A stretch of DNA of 64,000 nucleotides from Devosia nitrariae (GTDB lineage: Bacteria; Pseudomonadota; Alphaproteobacteria; Rhizobiales; Devosiaceae). The position numbers and the translations under genes are program-made. Below, piece by piece: positions 26,730 to 38,000 of this stretch; the stretch's first letter is position 1; every line of letters begins with the position of its first letter. The stretch covers positions 620,001 to 684,000 of the forward strand of contig NZ_BSNS01000011.1 in the NCBI RefSeq assembly GCF_030160115.1, in the 5' to 3' direction. A model generated the notes under the pieces. That model ran no database searches and was not told the origin of the DNA. It was given only the letters and a program-made list of their open reading frames with translations.

Positions 26730-27473
26730 ATGGACATCACGGGCAATACCATTCTCATCACCGGCGGCGGAAGCGGGATCGGGCGCGCGCTTGCCGAGGC
26801 TTTTCATGCCAGAGGAAACGACGTCATCATCACCGGCCGGAACCGGGAGAGGCTGCGCGAAGTCGAAGAGGCCAACCCAGGTATTCGCGCCTATGAGCTC
26901 GACGTCGATGACCCGGCCGCAATCAGCGCTTTCGCCGAGCGGGTCGTTGAGGACTTTGGCTCCCTCAACGTCTTGATCAACAACGCTGGCATCATGCGCG
27001 CCGAGGTGCTCTCGGACGGCGGCACCGAAACGGCCGAAGCGACGATTGCCACCAATCTTCTCGGGCCGATCCGCCTGACGGCGGCATTGCTCCCCCACCT
27101 CCTGGCGCAGCCGAAGGCGGCGTTGCTGACGGTTTCGTCCGGTCTGGCGTTCCTGCCGCGTGCGGTCGCTCCGACCTATTGTGCCACCAAGGCGGCCATT
27201 CATTCCTACACTCAATCCCTGCGCGTGCACCTGCGCGGCACACCGGTTGAGGTCATCGAACTGGTGCCGCCCTACGTGCAGACCGAACTGATGAGCACCC
27301 AGCAGGCAACCGATCCCAACGCCATGCCCTTGGCAGACTACATTTCCGAAACCATGGCGCTGCTCGAGGCGAACCCGGACGCCGACGAGATCCTCGTCAA
27401 ACGCGTGCATTTCCAGCGCTATGCCGAACGCGAAGGGCGCTACCAGGAGTCGTTCGCGCGCGTGAACGGCTGA
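26730..27473 (+). CDS. DltE-like short-chain oxidoreductase
   Basis: A 247-residue SDR. Cofactor motif ITGGGSGIGRALAEAFHARG near the N-terminus, ITGRNRERL suggesting NADP, NNAG, a catalytic serine in VSSGLAFLP and the pair YCATKAA. The later block ELVPPYVQTELM and overall length match the DltE/YkvO-like group. A GAAGGAG site precedes the ATG. It is divergent from an AraC regulator that probably controls it. A degraded copy of the central part of this same gene family lies at about 43.0 kb. Confidence 0.92.
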   Translation: MDITGNTILITGGGSGIGRALAEAFHARGNDVIITGRNRERLREVEEANPGIRAYELDVDDPAAISAFAERVVEDFGSLNVLINNAGIMRAEVLSDGGTETAEATIATNLLGPIRLTAALLPHLLAQPKAALLTVSSGLAFLPRAVAPTYCATKAAIHSYTQSLRVHLRGTPVEVIELVPPYVQTELMSTQQATDPNAMPLADYISETMALLEANPDADEILVKRVHFQRYAEREGRYQESFARVNG

Positions 27474-27548
27474 AGCGGGGACGCAAAGAGAAACCGGTTT
27501 CGCGGAAGTCTCGCGACATCGACACGCTTTGTCACTCAGATTCAAGAC

Positions 27549-28658
27549 ATGAAGAAAGGACGCCAAGTGTTTGATACCTTGAAAAATGCTTGTCGCACTA
27601 GCGGCTGGGCCGCCCTCGTCGTTGCCGCCCTCGGCGTGCAAGCCGGCGCGGCACAGGAAACGGAGCTTGTTCCTGGCAACGTGACGGAGATCGTCTCGGG
27701 CCTCGACATGCCTTGGGGGCTCGCCTTCCTGCCGGATGGCACGGCGCTGGTGTCCGAGCGCCAGTCCGCGCGCATCCTCCACATCGATCCGGACGCAGGG
27801 GAAGCTCGGCCGATCGGCGTGGTTCCCGGCATGGATTTCAGTGCGGAAGGGGGGCTGCTTGGCCTGGCCGTATCGCCGACCTTTACGCAGGACCGGACCG
27901 TCTTCGCCTATGTCTCCTCGGTTCCCAGCAACCGGGTCGTTGCGCTGAGAATGAGCGAGGCGCTGGATTCATTCGAACTCGATCGGGTGGTTCTCGACGG
28001 TATCGGAACGGCAAATCGCCACCACGGCGGCCGCCTGCGCTTCGGCCCCGACGGTTATCTTTGGATCGGCACGGGCGATGCTTTTGATCCGCCGCGGTCG
28101 CAGGATCAGAGCTCCCTCAACGGCAAGATTCTCCGCATCAATCCCGATGGATTGATCCCTGAGGACAATCCCTTCGGCACGCCCGTCTTCAGCACCGGCC
28201 ATCGCAATGTGCAGGGGCTGGCCTTCGGCCCCGACGGCACGCTCTATGCCTCCGAGCTCGGCTGGAATGCCTGGGACGAGTTGAACGTGGTGGCGGCGGG
28301 CGCGAACTACGGTTGGCCCGAAGCCGAGGGCCCCGATGGGGACTTCGGCGTTCCTCCCATCTACGCACTGCGCCCGTCGGAGGCTTCCCCCTCGGGGATC
28401 GCCTATGCCGGCGGCGCGATCTGGATGGGCACGCTTCATGGACAACGCTTGTGGCGCCTCCCGGTGGAGGCAGGCGAGGCGGTGGGAGAGCCGGAAGTTT
28501 ATTTCAATCAGGAATACGGTCGCATGCGAGCGGTCGAGCTCGCGCCGGATGGTTCGCTCTGGATCGTCACATCCAACACGGATGAGGCGACGCTGGGCGG
28601 CGCCGCACCCCGGGGCGGTGACGACAGGATCCTGAGACTCGAGCTTATAGCACAGTGA
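27549..28658 (+). CDS. PQQ-dependent sugar (glucose/sorbosone-type) dehydrogenase
   Basis: A 369-residue exported beta-propeller enzyme of the soluble GSDH family. A signal peptide (GWAALVVAALGVQAGAAQ) is followed by GLDMPWGLAFLPDGTALVSE, NRHHGGRLRFGPDGYLWIGT (holding the catalytic-type histidine), SLNGKILRINPDGLIPEDNP, STGHRNVQGLAFGPDG and ELGWNAWDELN. These are the usual blades that bind PQQ and calcium. It oxidises aldose sugars in the periplasm; the exact substrate is unknown, and no PQQ synthesis gene is in the window. It lies 75 bases after the SDR gene and could be co-transcribed. Confidence 0.92.
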   Translation: MKKGRQVFDTLKNACRTSGWAALVVAALGVQAGAAQETELVPGNVTEIVSGLDMPWGLAFLPDGTALVSERQSARILHIDPDAGEARPIGVVPGMDFSAEGGLLGLAVSPTFTQDRTVFAYVSSVPSNRVVALRMSEALDSFELDRVVLDGIGTANRHHGGRLRFGPDGYLWIGTGDAFDPPRSQDQSSLNGKILRINPDGLIPEDNPFGTPVFSTGHRNVQGLAFGPDGTLYASELGWNAWDELNVVAAGANYGWPEAEGPDGDFGVPPIYALRPSEASPSGIAYAGGAIWMGTLHGQRLWRLPVEAGEAVGEPEVYFNQEYGRMRAVELAPDGSLWIVTSNTDEATLGGAAPRGGDDRILRLELIAQ

Positions 28659-28880
28659 GACTCTCGGGCGGCGGAGGTGCCATTTGGTACGCTCTGCAAT
28701 CGCCGGTCTATCGGTGCTGTCGTGGCTGACACTGCGCAAGCGCGCCTCGTGACCGCTGAACGATACATGTCCGAAATGCGCGTCCGAAGGGTCAGTATGG
28801 CTCACTTGATGAGGCCTGCCCGGTGACCCACGTCTCTTTGGTGCTTGGCGTTTCGAACGTTGGCAAACGTGGAACAAAAC

Positions 28881-29189
28881 ATGTTCAAAAGTCGATCCTT
28901 TGACCTCAACGCCGCCGTCGGCCGGAAGGCGCATCTGAGGGCGGCGGCAAAACAGGAATGGCCGTTTCTTTCCTGGCAAGAACTTTCGGCCGTGGAAACA
29001 GAAACTGATCTGGCTCTCCTGATCCAGAAGCGATCGGGTCGGACGGCAGCGGAGGCGGCCCCGATCGTGCGCGACTGGATGGAACGCGCTGGCATCCCGC
29101 CCGATTTTGGCAATAGCTCTCAGACAGCAAAACGTCTCAGTGATTGGGAAAGTGAAGGCGGCGCAACGGAGCAACGTAGGCCCTCGTAG
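28881..29189 (+). CDS. Small protein, possibly CsbD-like
   Basis: A 102-residue hydrophilic protein. The centre, KQEWPFLSWQELSAVETETD, then LALLIQKRSGRTAAEAAPIV and RDWMER, has the spacing of CsbD-type stress proteins (K-x-x-W-x-x-L-x-x-x-E/D-L ... Q-x-R-x-G ... A-x-x-x-V-x-x-W), but the match is by eye and weak. An in-frame start lies 12 codons upstream; neither has a strong ribosome site. Codon use looks coding. It stands alone between the sugar dehydrogenase and a repeat-containing gap. Confidence 0.5.
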   Translation: MFKSRSFDLNAAVGRKAHLRAAAKQEWPFLSWQELSAVETETDLALLIQKRSGRTAAEAAPIVRDWMERAGIPPDFGNSSQTAKRLSDWESEGGATEQRRPS

Positions 29190-29483
29190 AGACGAGGGCC
29201 TGCAGGCCCGACTGCCGTCAGCAATTCCATGCGTCATTCAACAGCGCAGCAATCGCCCGCCAAGCGCACGTCCAGATCTCCTCCGGTCCCCAACCGGCTC
29301 ATCTCCCAAAGACCCGTTTAGGCCGCACTGCATAGGGGTGAAAATCACTCTATGGGGGCAGGGCGATATTGTCCGCTGATCGGAGTATGAGCCAATACCT
29401 GCCATGATCGCCACTTGTCCGGATGTGAACCAAGTTGTTGGCGCCCAGGCTTCTGAGCGGTCGTCCTCATTGGCCCGGATGCT

Positions 29484-29588
29484 AGAGCGTTTTCAGCAAA
29501 AGTGAACACCACTTTTGTGGTTCGAAAACGCGATAATTCAATAACTTAGAGCGCCCGTTCCGATTAAATCGGAACGGGCAGTGCTCTA
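29484..29588. repeat. Composite rhizobial-type palindromic repeat
   Basis: Left half: AGCGTTTTCAGCAAAAGTG ... GGTTCGAAAACGCG, an imperfect inverted repeat of the same family as the copy after guaB. Right half: a perfect 12-base hairpin, GCCCGTTCCGAT-TAA-ATCGGAACGGGC, inside a further TAGAGC/GCTCTA pair. The 295 bases between the preceding gene and this element hold nothing recognisable. Confidence 0.75.
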
Positions 29589-29611
29589 GTGGAATAGGGC
29601 TCGATTCACGT

Positions 29612-30478
29612 CTACGCGGTCGTCAGCTCGACCGCTACGCTTAACGATTGGAACGCTTCGGAGCGCCCCGAGAAATGGCCTGATACCGGGGCCGCTTGAT
29701 CGATATGGCGCACCATGGCGACAGGAATCAGATTCAGGCCGCCCGTGCTGCGATTTGTCGGATCGAAGGTGATCCAGCCCGCGCCGGGAACGAAGACTTC
29801 AGCCCAGGCGTGGGTGGAGTCGGCACTTTTCGAAACCGCGGCGGGCTGTTCGGCAGTCCACAGATAGCCCGAAACAATACGAGCGCCGAAGCCAAGGCTT
29901 CGGGCTGCTTCAACGAAAAGAACCGCCATGTCCCTGCAGGATCCCCAGCCGCGATTCAGGGTTTCGATAGGCGCCTGCGTGCCTTCGTCGTCTCGGCTTT
30001 GATAGGCGATCCATCCCGAAATGCCTGTGTTGAGATCTTTGAGGAGTGACAAGGTGTCGGTCGGATTGCTGCGAACGAAAGCCCTTGCCCATTGTGCGAG
30101 CTGCTCTGCCGGGTCCGGATAGTGCGGAACGGCAAGAGGCCCGAGATCGGTCCCCTCGGCATGTGAATAGCTGAACGGATAGGAGATGGCTGAAGCAGCA
30201 ATATCGAAGATCGGCCATGCCGCAACATCCAGATCAACCCTCGCCCGGCTCTCGACGATCAGAGTGTCGGATGGGGTATCGAAAACTGCGGTTGCTACGG
30301 TGTTGCCAAATACGTCTTGCGCCCAGGTGATCGCTGCCTGGGGAGAAGTGGCCAGTTCGAACGAGATCAGTTTAAGGTCGCGGCTTTCGCGTGGACGTAG
30401 CAGAAGCCTGTGCGGGCCGAGCGTGACTTGAGAGTCATACCGGTAGCTTGTCTTGTGGAGAATGTTCAATGTGACCAT
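29612..30478 (-). CDS. Transglutaminase-like cysteine protease family protein
   Basis: A 288-residue protein with a bacterial transglutaminase-like N-terminal domain (LHKTSYRYDSQVTLGPHRLL, LRPRES) and the transglutaminase core. The catalytic triad is visible: Cys181 in GWGSCRDMAVLF, His223 in STHAWAEVFV and Asp239 in FDPTNRS. No signal peptide, so it is probably cytosolic. Members of this group are peptidases or amidases of largely unknown substrate and are often linked with alpha-E/circularly permuted ATP-grasp genes, which are absent here. It ends just after the palindromic repeat. Confidence 0.9.
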   Translation of the reverse strand: MVTLNILHKTSYRYDSQVTLGPHRLLLRPRESRDLKLISFELATSPQAAITWAQDVFGNTVATAVFDTPSDTLIVESRARVDLDVAAWPIFDIAASAISYPFSYSHAEGTDLGPLAVPHYPDPAEQLAQWARAFVRSNPTDTLSLLKDLNTGISGWIAYQSRDDEGTQAPIETLNRGWGSCRDMAVLFVEAARSLGFGARIVSGYLWTAEQPAAVSKSADSTHAWAEVFVPGAGWITFDPTNRSTGGLNLIPVAMVRHIDQAAPVSGHFSGRSEAFQSLSVAVELTTA

Positions 30479-30584
30479 AGGCAGTTCCGATCGGCCGCTG
30501 TTTTCGACGTACCTGCTCCATCGCTCGTCCAGTGTGTGCGCCTGTAGGATCGGACAGTTCGGATCCCTTCAGCGTGTGCCGTCT

Positions 30585-30869
30585 TTAGGGAGACGATCGT
30601 TCGGAGTATTCGGCCTTGTAGGCGTTATGATGCCGGATCTGCCTCGCCTTGCGCAGTCCGATGCCCGAAGCGAACGCAAACGACATCAACCCGACTACGA
30701 GCAGCGGATAGGCGAGAATGTCGACCGCATAGAACTGGCCGAATGCAGCCATTCCGAGGCCGGCAAGGGCGATGCCCACCAGGCCGTAGGTCATGACCGA
30801 GCCGTTGGGGCGTGGCGCGATCTGCTCGGCGGCGCTGCGAGCGTTGTTTTGTCTAATACGGTCGCTCAT
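30585..30869 (-). CDS. Small two-helix membrane protein
   Basis: A 94-residue protein with two hydrophobic segments (YGLVGIALAGLGMAAFGQFY and ILAYPLLVVGLMSFAFASGI) between a basic N-terminus and a basic C-terminal tail RKARQIRHHNAYKAEY. No family recognised. Its ATG overlaps the stop of the preceding 83-residue gene by four bases (ATGA), so the two are translationally coupled. Confidence 0.68.
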   Translation of the reverse strand: MSDRIRQNNARSAAEQIAPRPNGSVMTYGLVGIALAGLGMAAFGQFYAVDILAYPLLVVGLMSFAFASGIGLRKARQIRHHNAYKAEYSERSSP

Positions 30870-31117
30870 GCAGCTTCCTCGGCTCTGGAAAGAGGATACT
30901 GACTGGCATTGTAGAGCTCATCGATCTGATGCGAGTTGAAGCGCTCTTCGTCGACTTCCAGCATGGAACCGCGCAGCACGTCGCGCGGCAATTCCTCCAT
31001 GGCGAAACGCAGGGCTTCCGCAGCCGTGTCGAACCGGCGATAGCGGGCCATGCTCTGCCCCAGCGGGCTCCTGCCGAGATAGAGCTCGGCAAAGTCGTTG
31101 TAGTCGAAATTGGACAT
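30866..31117 (-). CDS. Small acidic hypothetical protein
   Basis: An 83-residue protein starting MSNFDYNDFAELYLGRSPLG and continuing MARYRRFDTAAEALRFAMEE, LPRDVLRGSMLEVDEERFNS. It looks cytosolic and helical; the AAEALRFAMEELP block resembles small regulatory proteins seen near membrane-stress genes, but no function is assigned. The start follows GAGGT eight bases upstream; a longer frame starting 55 codons earlier was rejected for lack of a ribosome site. Coupled to the following membrane protein gene. Confidence 0.7.
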   Translation of the reverse strand: MSNFDYNDFAELYLGRSPLGQSMARYRRFDTAAEALRFAMEELPRDVLRGSMLEVDEERFNSHQIDELYNASQYPLSRAEEAA

Positions 31118-31345
31118 GTGAAAGACCTCGAGGTTGGAGAATGCCTGCTTTGCCGAGCGCCGTTCGCGTGCGTCGTTTAGAGCACGGTTCAGGTCTGCCG
31201 GCTCGGAGCCGTCGGAAGGCGTGAAAGCAGTGAAGGCGGGTCTATGGACCGCGATCGGAAAGTCCGGGCGTCGCCGGCGCACAAAGCCGGCGTGTCGTCA
31301 TGGGCCGGCAGGATAGGGGACTGGCACAGGCCTGCCGCGCTCGGG

Positions 31346-31546
31346 TCAGGCCAAAAACCTGCTGGCGGCGCGCGCCCGCAACCGTGCCTGCTTTTGCACG
31401 ATCTTTGCCGCCTGTTCCCGCACGCGCATCGTATTTCGGAGTTTGGTCAGTCGGTCTGCTTTGGTGGCCCGTCCGATGTCTGACGACCCGGGCGAACCAG
31501 GAGCGAAATGACTTTCGGCAGCATCACGCAACGTCTGGTTCATCAT
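31346..31546 (-). CDS. Small basic hypothetical protein
   Basis: A 66-residue protein with a low-complexity N-terminal part and a strongly basic helical C-terminal half (KADRLTKLRNTMRVREQAAK, IVQKQARLRARAA). An AAGGAG ribosome site sits six bases before the double ATG, which supports it being real. It lies 50 bases after the cold-shock gene on the same strand, across a hairpin. Function unknown. Confidence 0.55.
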   Translation of the reverse strand: MMNQTLRDAAESHFAPGSPGSSDIGRATKADRLTKLRNTMRVREQAAKIVQKQARLRARAASRFLA

Positions 31547-31564
31547 CGCTCCTTGGCTGGTGTG

Positions 31565-31588
31565 CCGGACTGCCTTTCGGCGGTCCGG
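31565..31588 (-). terminator. Hairpin after the cold-shock gene
   Basis: CCGGACCGCC-GAAA-GGCAGTCCGG on the minus strand: a ten-base stem with one mismatch and a GAAA tetraloop, about ten bases after the stop codon. No T-run follows, so it may stabilise the 3' end rather than terminate. Confidence 0.45.
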
Positions 31589-31598
31589 AACGTTTGGG

Positions 31599-31805
31599 CT
31601 ATACGAGCTGGAGATTGACAGCCGCGACTTTGCCGTCGCGGCCGTTCTCCAGATCGTAAGTCACGGTCTGCCCCTCGGCGAGGCCCGACAACCCGGCCTG
31701 CTCGACGGCGGAAATGTGGACGAACGCGTCCTTGCTGCCGTCGGAGGGCGCGATGAAGCCGAAGCCTTTAGTGGCGTTGAAGAATTTTACGGTGCCTTTA
31801 ATCAT
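31599..31805 (-). CDS. Cold-shock protein (CspA family)
   Basis: A 68-residue single cold-shock domain that binds single-stranded nucleic acid and acts as an RNA chaperone. RNP1 (KGFGFIAP) and RNP2 (DAFVHISAV) are both present in the five-stranded beta-barrel sequence starting GTVKFFNATKGFGFIAPSDG. A GAGGT ribosome site precedes the ATG. Whether it is cold-induced is not shown by the sequence. Confidence 0.96.
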   Translation of the reverse strand: MIKGTVKFFNATKGFGFIAPSDGSKDAFVHISAVEQAGLSGLAEGQTVTYDLENGRDGKVAAVNLQLV

Positions 31806-32006
31806 GGCAATACCTCGATGTGGCCCGGAGCCTTAGGCGAACGGGCGATTTCCACCCGGCAACATGCGCGAGTGGATCTAACGTTCGCATAAATCAGGGA
31901 AAGCCAAACTTCCGGAAAACCGGGCGATCGGGCAGCCGATGACGGGCTGAAAACGTACTCCCTATGTAGGAACGCAGTGAGCTCAATTCAAGAGGGGCGA
32001 GGCGGT

Positions 32007-35000
32007 CTACTCGCTCTGCCCGCCCATTTCAATCAGCAGGATATGATTGCGCTCATCGAGGGGTATGCGTAGAGCTCCCGCAGCAGTTTCGAGCCTGTTC
32101 CCATCCAGGATCACGGACCTGGGAGTCCGTTGTCCGGCCCCGGAATTGCTGACTTTGATGTCGAAGCGGGTTTGGCCGACCTGCAATGCGACTTCGAAGC
32201 CCGGCCAGGCGGCCGGCACGCACGGATCGACCACCAGGAACGCGCCTTCCCGCCTGATCCCGAGAATACCCTCGAGCCCGGCGCGATACATCCACGCGGC
32301 CGACCCCGTATACCAGGTCCAGCCGCCCCGCCCCACATGCGGGGCGACGGAATAGACGTCGGCCGCCACGACATAGGGCTCGACTTTGTAGCGGGAGGCA
32401 GCCTCGTCCGTCCTGGCGTGGTTGATCGGGTTGAGGAGGGCGAAGAGCTCGTGTGCCCTGTCGCCGTCGCCGCCCTTGGCGAAGGCCAGGATGGCCCACA
32501 TTGCGGCATGGCTATATTGCCCTCCGTTCTCGCGCAGGCCCGGTGGATAGCCCTTGATGTAGCCGGGATCGCGCGACGTCTGGTCGAAAGGCGGAGTAAA
32601 GAGCAGCGCGAGGCCGTCATCCTTGCGGAGCAGATGAGTTTCGAGGGAGGCCATCGCCTGACCGGCGCGCAACGGATCGGCGCCCGCCAGGACCGACCAA
32701 GATTGAGCGATTGAGTCTATGCGGCACTCGTCGCTGTCTTTCGAACCGAGCCAGGTGCCGTCGTCGAAAGTAGCGCGGCGGTACCATTGGCCATCCCAGG
32801 CGACCCGTTCGAGGGCGGCGCGCAGCCTGGCGGATTGGGTCGCCCAGCGCCTGGCGCGCACCGGTTCGCGCTCTTGGGCGATGGGCGCGAAGAGATCGAG
32901 TGTGCGCACCAGCAGCCAGCCGAGCCAGACGCTTTCGCCCTTTCCACCCTCGCCGACCCGGTTCATGCCATCGTTCCAGTCGCCGGTGCCCATCAGCGGC
33001 AGGCCATTTTTGCCCCTGCGCGAGACAGCGCGGTCGAGACCACGGGCGCAGTGTTCGAACAGCGACGCCGATTCATCGGCGGGCATGGGTTGAAAGAAGG
33101 CATCGTGCTCGCCGATCCTGAGTTGAGGGCCATCAAGGAACGGAATGATCTCGTCGAGGATTGCGGGATCGCCGGCCGTTTGGACATAGGTGGCGGTGGC
33201 GAAGGCCAGCCATACGTGATCATCGGAAATGCGGGTGCGTACGCCCTGGCCGGAATGGGGCAGCCACCAATGCTGCATGTCTCCCTCGACGAACTGCCTG
33301 CCCGCAACGCGCAGGATGTGGCTTCGCGTCTCCTCGGGAGAGGCGAAGGCCAGGGCCATCCCATCCTGCAACTGGTCGCGGCAGCCATAGGCCCCGCTTG
33401 CCTGGTAGTATGCCGAGCGAGCCCAGATACGGCAGGCGAGGGTCTGATAGAGCAGCCAGCCGTTGAGCATGATGTCCATGGCCCGGTCCGGAGTGTGGAC
33501 CTGGATGGTGCCCAGCAGCCTTTGCCAATACCCGGTCACTTCGGCAAGGACCGCATCGAGGTCGGCCAAGCGATAGCGGGTGACCAGCGCGCTTGCGGCT
33601 TCGCCCGAGCTGGCCTCACCGAGGAAGGAGACGATTTCCACGGTCTCGCCTGGCTCGATTTCGACAAAGCGCCGCAGCGCCGAGCAGGGATCGAACCCGG
33701 CTCCGGTCCGGGCTTCCAAAGCCGCAAGCGACATCATAGCCGCAGGGGCTGAGACGGCACCGTTACGACCAAGAAACTCGCTGCGGTCCGCGGTCCATTC
33801 CGTGTGCTCCCCACCAAGGTCCGTAAAGGCGACTCGGCCGGGAAATGCCATGTTCCAGGGATTGCGTGCCAGCAGCGCGCCGGTCGCGGCATCGATTGTC
33901 GTGGTAATGAACGGCGCCGTGGTACCGCGAACGCTGCCGAGCACCCACTCGGTATAAGCGGTGACCGACAACCGCCGCAGGCGCGACGAGTGGTTGGTGA
34001 GCCTCAGCCTCGAGATCTTTATCGGATCGGCAAGCGGCACATAGCAGGTGAGGTCGCTGGCGATGCCGTGGGCCTGGTGTTGGAAGCGGCTGTAGCCGAA
34101 ACCATGCCGCGTGACGTAGCGCCCCGCGTTCCGAACCGGCTGTGCCGTCGGGCTCCACAAATCGAGACTGTCCTCGTCGCGGATGTAGATGGCGTCGCCG
34201 GCCGGATCCGTTACCGGATCGTTGGACCAAGCGGTGAGCTGGTTCTCGCGGCTGTTGCCCGCCCAGGTATAGCCGCTGCCCTCGGCAGAAACCTGAAAGC
34301 CGAACGCCGGGTTGGCAACCACGTTGATCCATGGGGCGGGGGTGACAGCTCCCGCCTCCAAGACCGTGACATATTCCCGGCCTTGGGCGCCAAATCCGCC
34401 CAGCCCGTTGAAGAACTCCAGGTGCGAGGGCAGTTCGACATCATCGGAGGGAAGGGCGGCTTGTAGGGTGGGAGGGGGTAGGACGGGCTGACTTGGCGAG
34501 GCCGTCTGCAACCGCACGAGTTGATCCGCAATCGTCCCTCGGGGCGCCAGCAATACGACGCGGGCAGCCGCGTTCATGAGCGCCAGTGTTTCGGCTCCTA
34601 TCAGATCGGCGCGCAGAACATGCACCGATCCCTGTGCCAGCTCATCCCCGTATCGCGGCCGGGACTGGCTGGAGCGTACGGCGGTTTCGATAGCGCTCTG
34701 CAGATCCTGGACGTAGGAGGCACCACGCTCGTTGACGATGACCAAGTCTACCGCGAGCTGCTTGATGCGCCAATATTCGTGCGCCCGCAGTATCTGGCGT
34801 AGCTGCGGAATGTCTTCGACCTCGGCAATGCGCAGCAGCACGATCGGCAGATCGCCCGAAACGGCATGCTGCCAGAGTCCGGATTGCGGGCCGGCACCCG
34901 CCACGATGGCGGCGGATGCCGGCCGGAAACGAGAGTCGGAATAGAGGATCGGCGCGGCCAGGCGCTGGAAATCGGCAGCCTCTTCGGTCGTGACGCCAAG

Positions 35001-38000
35001 GTGATGGAGCTGTACCTGGGCCTGCGTCCAGGCCAGGGTCTTGGCACGCTCGAAGGCGCTGCGATCATGGTGTTTGTCGATGAGTTCGAGCAGTTCGGCG
35101 CGAGTGGAGGCAACGACGGTCCAGAATGCGACGCGAGCAACCTTTCCGGGAGGGATACGCACATGGCGGCGCAGTGAAAACACAGGGTCGAGAACGGTGC
35201 CCGTCGTTCTGGCCAGATCCTTTCCATCGTGAATGCCGGCAGCGGTAGCGATGGAGCGGTTGCGACCGAGAAATTTGGCACGATCGGATTCGTATTGTGG
35301 ATCGGCAACGATCTCACCTTCGACAACGGCAAAGTGGGCCGCCCAGATCTCGCGTTCCGCCGGAGATCGCCGGCGGCGGGTCGCGACCAGAGCGCCGAAC
35401 TCGGCCAGATATTCGGTCTGCACGAACATTTTGGCGAAGGCCGGATGGGCATTGTCGGTAGCTGGTGTGGTCAAGACCAGTTCGGCATACGAGGTCAGCT
35501 CGATCTCGCGCGCACGCCGGCCGCTATTGGTCAGGCTGACGCGGCGCACTTCGCCATCGTCCTCTCCCGAAACCAGAACTTCCAGTTCCGTCGCCAGCGA
35601 GCCATCGTGACGTAGATATTCCGCACGGTCTTCGGCGAACACCACGGCGGTCGCGTCCGCCGCACCGCCCAGAGGCTGGGCGGTCGGCGAGAAGACGGCG
35701 CCAGTCCGGACATCCCTGAGAAAGACGAACGAGCCACGGTTGTCGCAGGTGCCGTCCTCATGCCAGCGGGTAACCGCGATATCGCGCCAGCGGCTGTAGC
35801 CGCTGCCCGAAGCGGTCAGCATGACCGAATAGCGCCCGTTGGAGAGCAGGTGAGTGACCGGAGCGTCGTCACCCGGGCCGGTCATACGGCGCACTGCCGG
35901 CGATGGGCTGCCCTCGTCGACAGGGGAGACCTCAATCTCTTGCGCGCGGGGGCGGGCGATGGCGACGTTCCGCGGCATGCGCTCGGAGAGCAGCAGTTCG
36001 GTAGCCTGGATCATGGGCTCAGCATGGAAGCGCGCGCGCATCCGTCCACCCTGCAGCACATTGGCGACGGCAACGATCGTCATGCCCTGGTGATGTGCCA
36101 TGAAGCTGCGGACGATTTCGACACTCTCGTTCTCGGGCAGGCGCGAACGGGTGAAATCGAGAGCTTCATAATATCCATGGTCGCCGCGCGCGCCCATGGC
36201 TTCCAGATCCCGGTAGTTGGCGATTGCCGCCACCGGATCGACCATGGCGGCGAGTGCGGTGGCATAGGGGGCAATGACCGTGTTGCCCGAAAGACCGCGC
36301 TTCAGTCCAAGCCCGGGGACTCCGAAATTGGAATACTGATAGGTGAACTCGATGTCGCGGGCACTATAGGCGGATTCCGAGATGCCCCATGGCACGCCGA
36401 TCGAGTGGCCATAGGCTTGCTGGCGGGCAACGATCAGGCGATTTGTGTCGTCGAGCAAACTGCCGGCGGGCGCCCGCATCACCAGCGAGGGCATCAGGTA
36501 CTCGAACATCGAACCCGACCAGGAGATCAATGCAGAGGCATTTCCCGTGGGGGTTGCAGAACGGCCGAGACGAAACCAGTGCCTGGTGGGAACGTCGCCC
36601 TTGGCGATGGCAAAGAGGCTGGCGAGGCGCGCCTCCGAGGCAAGCAAATCGTAACAGTTGCGGTCGAGGCCGTTCTCGGCAAGGGAATAGCCGATCGACA
36701 GTAGCTTGCGGTCCGGATCGAGCAGAAAGGCGAAATCCATCTCGAGTGCCAGGGCCCGCGCTTTATCAGCCAAGGTCTTGAGCCGAACCTCGAGGTCGTT
36801 AGGTGCCTCCCTCCGAGCCTGCTGGTCGCGCGCCTGCTCGATGAGGGAACGCCGCATCGCCTCGATCCAGAACAGCGCCTCGCTTGATACGCCGTCGTCT
36901 GTTGCCGGGAGTGTCTCCCTGATGGTTGCCTCGGCCTTCTCCACCAGACGGACCAGGGCCGGTGACGTGGCCTGCGCTGATTGAGGGCCAGTCACCAGGG
37001 CATCGATTTCCTCGAAGATGGACGAAACGATTGCGCGACTGGTGCTGGACGCAATGAGCGGGGCTGCACGTGCAAGGGCGAATGCATCCCTGAGGCCAGC
37101 ATGATCATCTGCCCGAGGCGGCTCCCCGATCCACTCTTCACAAGCGTTGGCCAGGGCGATCAGGTGGCCGGCGAGATTGCCGCTGTCGACCGAGGAGACG
37201 TACGCCGGTTCGAGGGTGCGCAGATCGCGCGTATCGTACCAGTTGAAGAAATGTCCGTTGAAGCGGGCAAGCTTGGAGAGCGTAAGAAGGCTCGCCTCCA
37301 GCCGCGCCACGGTCTCGAGGGTTCCGGCCCAGCCGAAATCGCGTGCCACAACTGCCGACAGCAGGTAAAGACCGATATTGGTCGGCGACGTGCGGTGGGC
37401 AATTGCCGCGTTGGGGATTTCTTGGAAGTTGTCGGGCGGCAGCATGTTTTCGGCGGCAGTGACGAAGGTCTCGAAGAAGCGCCATGTGCGCCGCGCGATC
37501 AGGCGCAGTTCCACGGTTTCGCGGGCCGAAAGCGCCCTGTTTGCCGCAATGTCGGGAGCGCGGCTAGCCCAGAGCGCGACGCCCGGTGCAGAGAGCCAGA
37601 CGAGCGCCATCGGCAACGCCAGCGGCCATGATGACGGCATCAGGATCAAGGCGGCTGTCAGGCAGGCCAGTGCCAGCACCGTGCCGCCCGCCATCTCTCG
37701 GTAGAAGCCGGTGAGCGTCAGGCGGGGGCGCTCGCTCGACTGGGCCGCGGTTGTCCACTCCAGCAGATGCCGTCGCGTGAACAGCAGCCGGAACAATGTC
37801 CTGGCGACGGCATCGCCGTTGCGCCAGGCCTGATCGGGCAGAAACACGAAGTCGAGGATCGCCCGGGCCGCCGCCAATCGCGCGTCCTTGGCAAGGCTTC
37901 TGAAGTGGCTGCGCATTTGCAGTCCGCTGCGCGGGGGCAGAACGGCAAATAGCACCGGCAGGAGAGTCGGAATGACTATGGAGGCAAAGACGAGCGTGAC

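Noticed and set aside
35760..36704. A 314-codon frame antisense to the glucan synthase
   Set aside because: Shadow frame; the minus-strand protein is continuous and family-conserved here.
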